From contig MU070218.1 of the NCBI GenBank assembly GCA_002284615.2, positions 46,147-57,510 of the forward strand: DNA of 11,364 bases, given 5' to 3'. The notes under the pieces were generated by a model. That model made no database searches, was not told where the DNA came from, and saw only the letters and a program-made list of their open reading frames with translations. Made by a program: the position numbers and the translations under genes. This DNA comes from Dunaliella salina. Its lineage: Eukaryota > Chlorophyta > Chlorophyceae > Chlamydomonadales > Dunaliellaceae. Positions 5,531 to 11,364 of the stretch are shown in pieces; positions within the stretch are counted from its first letter, which is position 1, and each line of letters opens with the position of its first letter.

Positions 5531-6196
5531 TGTAAATGAATTTCCACCAGGGCCTGCACCAGGAATCTCGGTGTTTGTCGCGCAGTTCAGGGCTTGCTTT
5601 GCCTGATGTTTTGCAATAGCATCTGCACATTCATTTCCAGCGATGCCAGCATGGGACTTCACCTTGTAAATTCGAATGTTGGTATGGAAGTCTCTAATGA
5701 GGGTTGAAATCATTTTAAGGACGTCTCGTTTGGTATGCCTCAGGTATTTTTCAGGGTAAAGAAGTTGTTTACATATTTGTCCAAGAGAGGTGAGGCTGTC
5801 TGATGCAATGTTTGCATGTTTGGTCATGATAACAGCCGCAATTGCTGCCAATTCAGCTCTAGTAATGGTTTTAGTAATCCCAGCACTGTTAGGTTCTACA
5901 AAGTTCTTGCTGTCAGTGGACGGGCAGTAGACGCCTGCTCCAATTCCTTGCGTACCGTTATGGAAATGGCAGCTGCCATCTGTGTATGCCCTTGTCCTCC
6001 AGTCATCAACTTCGAGAGTTAGAGTAGTACTGGATTGACTGGACACCAAGTCTGTTTCTTTGACGATCATGTGTGGATTTTTAGGGTGTTTGGAGTCGTG
6101 TTGTTTGTCCAATGGGAGGCGATCCAGTTTATTGAAACCTGGCATGTGAGCATGCATGGAATTTAGGACAGGGTGGCTGCTGAAATTTGTCAGCTT
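5519..6196 (-). pseudogene. retroelement RNase H domain
   Basis: Taking the Met at 6157 as residue 1, the fold begins at YTDGS (D60), followed by RAELAAI (E102), ASDSLTSL (D120), VKSHAGIAGNE (H169) and CADAIAKH (D179). All four acidic active-site residues and the late His of RNase H type I are present. Such domains remove the RNA strand of the RNA/DNA hybrid during target-primed reverse transcription. The domain itself has no stop or frameshift, in contrast to its flanks. The Met at 6157 is not a native start: the frame is open upstream to the stop at 6197-6199. A shift near 5522 moves the downstream polyprotein into another frame. Confidence 0.88.
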
Positions 6197-6199
6197 CTA

Positions 6200-6426
6200 C
6201 TGCGTGGCTTCTTTCAAATTTACTTTCAGGCCCTGTAGCAAGTCCTTGTTATGGTTGTTGAGATGAACTCGAGCTGCAGTGTTCCAAACAGCAAAGATAC
6301 GAAGGTCCCAGGTATGCTGAGGTAGAGGTATCTCTTGGTTAGGGCAGGATTGAGGGGCACTGTAACCAAGTTTTTTGCGAGGTATGGGGCCGAGATCGTA
6401 ACAGAACTGGGGGGTAGGCAGTGACA
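6200..6426 (-). pseudogene. C-terminal continuation of the PCIF1-like domain after a frameshift
   Basis: After a one-base shift at the homopolymer 6409-6414, the minus-strand frame continues with FCYDLGPIPRKKLGY and HTWDLRIFAVWNTAA. The hydrophobic strand ending in a 'WN' turn fits the last strand of the same Rossmann-like fold. It ends at TAG (6197-6199), in phase with the RNase H frame beyond it, so the two domains were probably one polyprotein. The homopolymer shift could be a sequencing error. Confidence 0.5.
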
Positions 6427-7796
6427 AGTTTAGAGTAGGGGTTGGTTATCATGTCCTTATTCCAAGCCGGAAGGAACATGAATGTAGCTGTAGCTTCTGT
6501 GTTGAGAATTGCAGAGTAAATGGCATGTTGCAAAGCTTGGGTCATGATTCCCTCATCATAAATGGGATGGCAGACTGAGAAGCCTGAGAATTTGAATGAG
6601 AAGAATGAGAGGGCATACTGCATGGCACCAAAAGGAGTGTCTCGGGAATGCGCACTCCAAAAATTCTGGTATTGTGGGTTGTGGTCTAGTGGGGAGGCCA
6701 TTTTTTCTTGGGTTACCAAAGCCCATTTTTGGAGGGCAGTATGAATGTGAGTTGGAAGGGCTCGTGAGAAAGAGTCTTTGATCTTCTTGCTAGAGTACTT
6801 TCTCTCAAGCATGGATTTGCGAGAAAGAAGCCCTTGCAGCTCAGTAGCAAAGCTGCCAGGAGCTGGTATTATTTTCTCGTGCATGCCAGCAAGCTTGGCC
6901 CCATAAAAAGCCATGTAGAGGATTTGGAAGCGNTTTGGGGATATCATGCCAACACACTTGCCTTGCGTATTATAAATGCAAGCCATGTGCACCATGTATG
7001 TTTCTGGGAGAATGAGGGGGGAAGGAGTAGGAGGGGAATGGGTGTGGGATCCTGTGTCAGATGATGCTAAACAAGGGGATTGCTGATCCGTGTACTTCAC
7101 GAGGTCAACCTTGCGCAGCCAATGCTCGCATGAGCCTGTGGGTGTTATGTCTGCTTGTGGATTAGTGGGGTTTGTATCAAAAGTGATTTTGTTGCGCAAT
7201 TCTGTGTCCATTTTCTGCTGCCATACATTGGTTTCATTAAGTTTTCCAAAGCCCTGTCTTTCAAGATTTGAGAGGGTAGAATCTGCTGTGGGTGTTGAGA
7301 GGTTGGGCTCGCTCTGTTGTGCTTTGAACTTAAGCAAGCACTCTTTAAATTTGGGCCATGTCTCCTGCAGGTCTTCTGATTCCCAGGAGGGCTTCCAAGT
7401 AACCCTCGAGGAGCTCCTGAGTTCTTGTCTGTTGACCTCTTTCAATTTTTTTGGGGCACCATTTAGGCTTGCACAGGCGGGACATGCCCATGTGTAAGCT
7501 GTTGCAACTTCTTGTCTTTGCTCATCCGAGTAGCATCTAAGCTCCTTCATGCATTCCCAATGGTACGTCCGGTGGCACACGTCACAAACATGCATATCAG
7601 GAAGTGGATGCTCCAAGGTTCCAGGTTCATAACTGGTAAGCTGAGGCCCAAAATCAGGTGTTTTTGGCATGCTTCTTGCGTACGTTTCCGTGAATCGGTA
7701 GGTTGAAGCTTGGTATCCTCTGGTAGCCTGTCTGTCTGCAACACTGAAAGCTCTTTCTTCCAATTCACGGGAAACATGCCAAATCAGCCGCGGCAT
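6342..7796 (-). pseudogene. PHD half-finger + PCIF1-like methyltransferase-like region of a retroelement
   Basis: A 485-codon open frame containing one ambiguous codon (N at 6933, residue 288). Residues 71-108 show CDVC-x4-H-x2-C, a Trp, then C-x2-C. This is the second half of a PHD finger; the first C-x2-C pair is missing. Residues about 130-158 (VTWKPSWESEDLQ and a following helix) resemble the end of a chromodomain. Residues about 386-445 read DTPFGA, GFSVCHPIYD, then FMFLPAW. That follows the PCIF1 (cap-adenosine N6-methyltransferase) order of FG(S/A), an NPPF-type motif, a helix and a strand ending in PxW. The catalytic NPPF equivalent is HPIY at 6558-6569, so methyl transfer is doubtful. 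Assigning it to PCIF1 is an inference from motif order. It may instead be a related inactive Rossmann fold. The frame breaks in a G6 run and continues below. Confidence 0.55.
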
Positions 7797-8216
7797 GGAC
7801 CCTTGTTTTTACTGCCAAATCTTCATTCTAGAACACCCACTGCACCAAATTGGGTGATTTCTAATGATTTGGAATCCTTGTAATAAAAGAATACCACTGC
7901 AAAAAATGGAGTGAAAAGACCCAGTGGCTGGTGAGATGCAGGGTTTCAGCCATCTCCCTTGGAGGAAACCTTGCCTGAGGGGTGTCAAAATGGTCAAAAT
8001 TTGACCTCCTTTTACTTTTGAATATGCAGGATGTATGTATATCATATAAGGGTTACAGAAAATTTTTTGGGGGGTGACAAATGGCCCCAAGGTGGAGTTG
8101 TGGGCTGTTTGGGATGATCTGGGGCCAGGTGAATGATCTGGGAACCTCCACTTTTCATGAATTTTTGGTGAACATGTATTTTATGGATTAAAAATGGATG
8201 GCATGTTCAGATTTAA
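7797..8216. other. spacer between two head-to-head retroelement pieces
   Basis: No coding region can be supported. It is more A/T-rich than its flanks, with ATTTT/AAAAT runs near 8160-8220. It holds an imperfect hairpin at 7942-7970 (GGTTTC ... GAAACC arms, inner CTCC/GGAG). The minus-strand frame 7809-8090 has no recognisable motif. It may be a 5' UTR or promoter of either piece, or the joint of an inverted insertion. Confidence 0.5.
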
Positions 8217-8760
8217 GAAAAAAGTTGGGAAAGAGCATGTCCGGCAAATGGGCCAATTGCCCCCCTCTGGGAGTTTCTATCAATTAGCTCTGCTTACGCA
8301 TCAGCTATCATTCTCACCTCCAGAAATTGTACCAGCCAGCTCCATGCCAAAGCCCTCAGGAAAGTTGAAAACGCCTTTCCTCACGCCCAGAGTACCTGGT
8401 GTCTCTTGGACTCTGAGAATTCCCATTCTATCTACCTGACAATGGAAGGTAGCTGGCCTCAGCTTAGCGGAAATGTTCTTACCATTCGGTCTGGCTCTTC
8501 CTGGAGCCATCTGGCTGCTATATCTGATCTTCATCTCGCTGATCCATACACTCCCTTCTTACCCGGGACCACTGCAAGCCAAAATGCTAACACCATCCAT
8601 GAGGCTAATGCTGCTCCTCTCCCTCAGCACTATGCAAGGGACCACCAGAACAGCCCTGCAACAACCCCTCAACAAATAGAAAGTGTACAATTACACACTC
8701 CAGCAAGCATATCCACAGTTCCCACTCAGATGTGGCATGACCACCTCAAAATCATCACCA
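8217..8760 (+). pseudogene. region upstream of the APE domain, function unknown
   Basis: One frame stays open from the stop at 8214-8216. It encodes KALRKVENAFPHAQSTW, SIYLTMEGSWPQLSG and a Pro/Gln/Ala-rich stretch, and leads without interruption into the APE start (KIITMDVCGLFENKEDV). I recognise no domain in it. Low complexity near 8570-8720 suggests a flexible linker. Because it is in frame with the APE start it is probably the same polyprotein. No start codon can be chosen with confidence; the first Met in frame is at 8406. Confidence 0.4.
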
Positions 8761-9571
8761 TGGATGTCTGCGGCCTTTTTGAAAATAAGGAGGATGTGCA
8801 TGACCTTATCACCCATCATGACCCAGACACACTTTCTCACAGAAACTAACATTACTGGAGGGATCAAAACGCCACAATGGCTTGACCAACTCCTACGAGA
8901 CTTTGCTTGGTGACACAGCTCTCACCACCACTCTGGTACAATCCTATGTATTAAAAAAAGTATTACCATTGCTACCCAAGCCACTCTTTTTCCAAGATAA
9001 CATTGACGGAAGGATGGTGGCTGCCAAGCTCAAGACCTCAAGCAAGCCAATTTTTCTGATTTCCACCTACTGGCCCTTAGGTAAAAAGCGTGCAGCCCTG
9101 ATAATAAGAAAACGCATGGAGGAGACCCTCAAAAGCCTTCTCAATTCCTGCCACTGCCTCCCCATTCTATTGGGTGACATGAATGCTACACTTTTTCCAC
9201 AAGATAGAACCGGGGGAATATCCTATGAACAAGACAAGCTCTTCCGCAACTTCATCTCTGACACCAATTTCTGTCCCCTTGACTGGCACTTGCCATAAAG
9301 ACCCTGGACATTTAGGACAGAAATAGCGCCTCGCAGTCAAACCTCAAGAGGTCACACACGCAGCCCCATTGATGACATATTGCTGCCCTCCATTATCATC
9401 AAAGCCAACAACACCAACCTCCACTCTCAGATATTTTGCAACTCTGATGACCAAGGATACAAGCATGGCGGTCATATTCCCCTTGTTGCCAACGTCCCCA
9501 CTTACACCCTGGGGGTCAAAATAAAAAATTTCTTGAGCCTGCACCGATACATCAAAATGAACGTGTGCTAG
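8750..9571 (+). pseudogene. APE-type endonuclease domain of a LINE
   Basis: APE enzymes nick the target so that the 3' OH can prime reverse transcription. The pieces in order are KIITMDVCGLFEN (strand 1 with the Asn position changed to Asp), then in the next frame FLTETNITG with the catalytic Glu at 8842-8844. A third frame has DGRMVAAKLKTSSKPIFLIS, YWPLGKKRA, LLGDMNATLFPQDR (Asp 9176-9178, Asn 9182-9184) and SPIDDILLP (Asp pair 9371-9376). The closing SDH motif reads GGH (9470-9475), a likely Asp to Gly change. Frameshifts near 8830 and 8985 and stops at 8911-8913 and 9296-9298 make it non-functional. Confidence 0.78.
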
Positions 9572-10524
9572 TGCGGCCTATAAAACTCTCAGACATCGAG
9601 AAGCTGCATTGTGCCCTCAATGATCCTTCTTACACACCTCACATTGACCATGCAAGCATTTTAGAAACAGTGAACAGTATGCACAAGGCTGCTCTCTCTC
9701 ACCTGTCTGCTATAGAAAACTCTTGAGCTACAAAAGCAGCTTGCTTAAGACACCTGAATGGCCTCCCTGCCAGGGAAGGCGTTGAGAACATTGCCGACAA
9801 AATGGTCAACCTTATCAAGGAGTGCCACGAGGTGGCTCTGCAGGTGTGCACCACCAAAATTAAGCCCACAACCTTCAAAAAATTCAGGATCAGGAGGACC
9901 AGCAACCTACGCAAATCATTCTGTAACAAACTCAAATCTGTCTGCCACATACACAATTTGCCCCAGGCCCATGTGGCCCTCACCTTCGATGAAGTCCTGG
10001 CCCATGACAGTCATGACCCCAATCTCCATAGAGCCATACCCTTCGTCCAAAGCTTTCCTCACCCAGAAATAGCATCCTCTGCCCCTAACCCAAACAGCGC
10101 TCCGCCCCCTCTGCCACCATCGGAGACTGTCCTCCCAGCCCAGCATAAAAATCACAAGGAGCAAATCAACAAGATAGACTCTGACTACAGCGCCCAGTGC
10201 TACATTAGAGCGCAAAGATGCCAACAGAAGAAAATTGCAAGACACCCTGCCCTTGCCAATAAGGAAATTTTCAATGGCAAAAACACTGCTCCTCCTCAAG
10301 CCCAAGTACTCACAGACCCAGACACAGGCAAAGTAGAAACAGACCCGCGCAAAATAGCTGGTATTGTGGAAAAGTTTTACACTAACAGCATGGCTGCCCC
10401 TAGCATAAAGACTGGGCATACCTTCCTTCTGAACCCCAAGCCAAGCGCAACTACCCCTGGATGGACCGACAGAGTGAGGACCACTTCCTCCTTGAAATTC
10501 CCATCGCTAGGGGGCCAAGAATGA
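9535..10524 (+). pseudogene. linker between APE and RT of the plus-strand LINE
   Basis: A frame opens after a shift near 9530 and encodes VLVRPIKLSDIEKLH and a helical region with VNLIKECHEVALQVCTTKI. It passes a TGA at 9724-9726 and continues with a basic segment, a Pro/Ser-rich stretch near 10080-10140, and QVLTDPDTGKVETDPRKIA and VEKFYTNSM. The '(L)DPxTGxVxTDPxxIxxIxxxFY' motif is the usual lead-in to a LINE reverse transcriptase. From about 10465 the homologous sequence moves to another frame (EDHFLLEIP), so the TGA reached at 10522-10524 is not the natural end. Confidence 0.65.
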
Positions 10525-10683
10525 TACTCAAAGGAAAAGGAATGGCTTCAAAACTCCATCCTAGACAGCTGCTCCTTCCAGGAATGTATCCGATCCCTCA
10601 CAAATAATAAGACCCGGGACCAGAAGGCATAGCCAATGAGCTGACCACGAGATTCGGAAAACAAACACCTTTGAGGTTCGGGG
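10465..10683 (+). pseudogene. N-terminal fragment of LINE reverse transcriptase
   Basis: Three overlapping frames in succession give EDHFLLEIPIA, LDSCSFQECIRSLTNNKT and, after a one-base shift in a C run at 10613-10615, PGPEGIANEL (10614-10643). 'L..NKxPGPDGI.NE' is the first conserved block of LINE reverse transcriptases, so RT starts here. Nothing after about 10683 matches later RT motifs; the palm and its catalytic aspartates are missing. The copy is therefore truncated or rearranged at this point. Confidence 0.65.
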
Positions 10684-11090
10684 GATGATCAACTCTCTGG
10701 ATGGAAGACAAGAAAGCCAAGCTGCATGCTGGAGGTGTGAGGCACAACATAACAATTCCTCCCCCTACAGTTCGAGCACCAGGGCTATCCCAGGCCTCCA
10801 AACAGTGGTTCCGATGGCAAAGAGCTGTGGACATGACCAAAACCTCTTTTCTTTGCTCCCTTTTCCTGGCTGGGCTTCACTTTCCCCTTGGCATCGCATT
10901 CCGCACTGGGATGTCAGAAAGCGGAGTTGATGAGCTGCACTTTGCAGCTGCAGCATTCCCGCACACACCCCAGAGGACCTCCTTTTTAGCTGCCCTGCAG
11001 CGCAAAGTGTCATGCACAAAAAACACTTAAGTATGTGGAGACATGCCCATTCGTGCACTGCTGCCAAAACTCCCGAGGATGAGGTTTGAG
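10684..11090. other. unassigned stretch after the truncated RT
   Basis: Open frames exist on both strands (longest plus frame 10701-11030), but none shows a recognisable motif, and codon use does not resemble the host exon at 97-159. A perfect 7-bp hairpin (AGCTGCA, loop CTT, TGCAGCT) lies at 10933-10949. The sequence grades into the tandem repeat that follows. Confidence 0.35.
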
Positions 11091-11353
11091 TGTGGAGCCA
11101 CAACAAACACCCAGTGTGGTGACGTGTCACCATGCAGGCTGCACAGGCAAAGGCTGAAGTGCAGCAGATGCACAATCCGAACCCCTAAGACTCCACAAAT
11201 TAGGTTTCTAGAACACCAGCAACGGTGGTGCTGCAACAACCACTCAGTGTGGTGACACACAGGCTGCACGGGCAGATGCTGAAGTGTGGCAAGACGCACA
11301 ATCCAACCCCCAAGAATTCCACAAACACAAGCCAGGCCTGTAGAGCACCCCTT
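11091..11353. repeat. degenerate tandem repeat, unit about 131 bp, two copies
   Basis: Copy one (about 11091-11223) and copy two (about 11224-11353) share CAGTGTGGTGAC (11112-11123 and 11245-11256), CAGGCTGCAC, GCACAATCC and the CCAC-AAA block, then (G)AACACC / GAGCACC ends. The repeat reaches almost to the window end and could continue beyond it. Confidence 0.75.
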
Positions 11354-11364
11354 CCACCCATGAG

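Larger units (their letters stand above)
4057..7796 (-). mobile_element. 3' part of a large PHD / PCIF1-like / RNase H / CCHC / RLE retroelement
   Basis: On the minus strand one polyprotein can be followed from about 7796 to 4057 through at least three frameshifts (G6 run at 6409-6414, about 5522, about 5410), three in-frame stops (6197-6199, 5329-5331, 4162-4164) and one nested insertion. The domain order is half PHD finger, chromodomain-like stretch, PCIF1-like domain, RNase H, CCHC knuckle, RLE-like C-terminus. RNase H followed by RLE is the C-terminal order known for Dualen-type elements of green algae. No APE or RT lies on this strand upstream; those domains appear inverted at 8217-10683. 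The 5' limit is set by the loss of an open frame (in-frame stop at 7809-7811). Confidence 0.7.
8217..10683 (+). mobile_element. decayed APE-RT retroelement piece (plus strand), truncated in RT
   Basis: The plus strand carries an upstream region, an APE-type endonuclease, a linker and the first conserved RT block, spread over all three frames. At least six frameshifts (about 8830, 8985, 9530, 10465, 10540 and 10613) and three in-frame stops (8911-8913, 9296-9298, 9724-9726) interrupt it. Homology to RT ends about 10650-10683, before the palm. The order matches the N-terminal half of an APE-bearing LINE. It points away from the PHD-RLE element and may be its inverted 5' part. Confidence 0.7.

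Noticed and set aside
7090..7497. 135-codon plus-strand open frame
   Set aside because: Shadow of the PHD/PCIF1-like frame on the other strand.
9916..10419. 167-codon minus-strand open frame opposite the APE-RT linker
   Set aside because: It is antisense to a recognisable LINE segment and has no domain; a shadow frame.
10765..11175. Cys-rich minus-strand open frame of 136 codons
   Set aside because: Cysteines fall in no zinc-finger spacing, and the frame extends into the tandem repeat; composition effect.
1..11364. CRISPR arrays, bacterial operons, ribosome binding sites, rRNA or tRNA genes
   Set aside because: No regularly spaced repeats, no Shine-Dalgarno-led gene runs and no convincing structural RNA; the content is eukaryotic retroelement DNA.

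Overview
This looks like nuclear DNA of a eukaryotic alga, most likely a chlorophyte of the Chlamydomonadales type. Four things suggest this: a G/C-biased terminal coding exon behind a long (AC)n tract; a 3' UTR of roughly 0.9 kb that ends near a TGTAA motif (the usual poly(A) signal in green algae); no bacterial gene organisation; and dense, decayed non-LTR retrotransposons of the APE/RNase H/RLE kind known from Chlamydomonas (Dualen-like). The genus cannot be fixed from the sequence. The single N at 6933 and repeats at both ends suggest a draft contig that broke at repeats. LAYOUT: 1-1045 holds a microsatellite, a putative splice acceptor, the last 20 codons of a host gene (97-159) and its 3' UTR. 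1046-2330 is non-coding or repeat-rich, with an imperfect tandem repeat (1829-1981), a diverged direct repeat pair (1589-1709 and 2181-2298) and a plus-strand relic of a retroelement zinc-finger tail (2079-2264). 2403-3720 (minus) is a 5'-truncated LINE tail ('element X': RT thumb, connection region, CCHC, C-terminus), split by a 132-bp antisense insertion between 51-bp direct repeats. 3721-4056 is the probable 3' UTR of the next element. 4057-7796 (minus) is the 3' part of a large retroelement with the order PHD half-finger, chromodomain-like stretch, PCIF1-like methyltransferase-like domain, RNase H, CCHC, restriction-like-endonuclease-like C-terminus; a 291-bp insertion between 45-bp direct repeats splits it. 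7797-8216 separates two head-to-head retroelement pieces. 8217-10683 (plus) is a heavily decayed APE endonuclease, linker and the first RT motif. 10684-11364 is unassigned and ends in a degenerate tandem repeat of about 131 bp. HOW IT FITS TOGETHER: the minus-strand piece (PHD to RLE) and the plus-strand piece (APE to start of RT) carry complementary parts of what could be one dual-endonuclease polyprotein, arranged 5' end to 5' end with the RT core missing. That is the layout expected of a twin-primed (inverted and deleted) insertion, although the plus half looks more decayed. Both small insertions are 3' ends of the same LINE family as element X. They share a C-terminal (A/T)EQPxxxAEG signature, an invariant 6-bp inverted repeat and a TTGTAACC-like tail, and both sit between unusually long direct repeats. 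The most novel item is the PCIF1-like domain linked to a PHD finger and RNase H inside a retroelement ORF.
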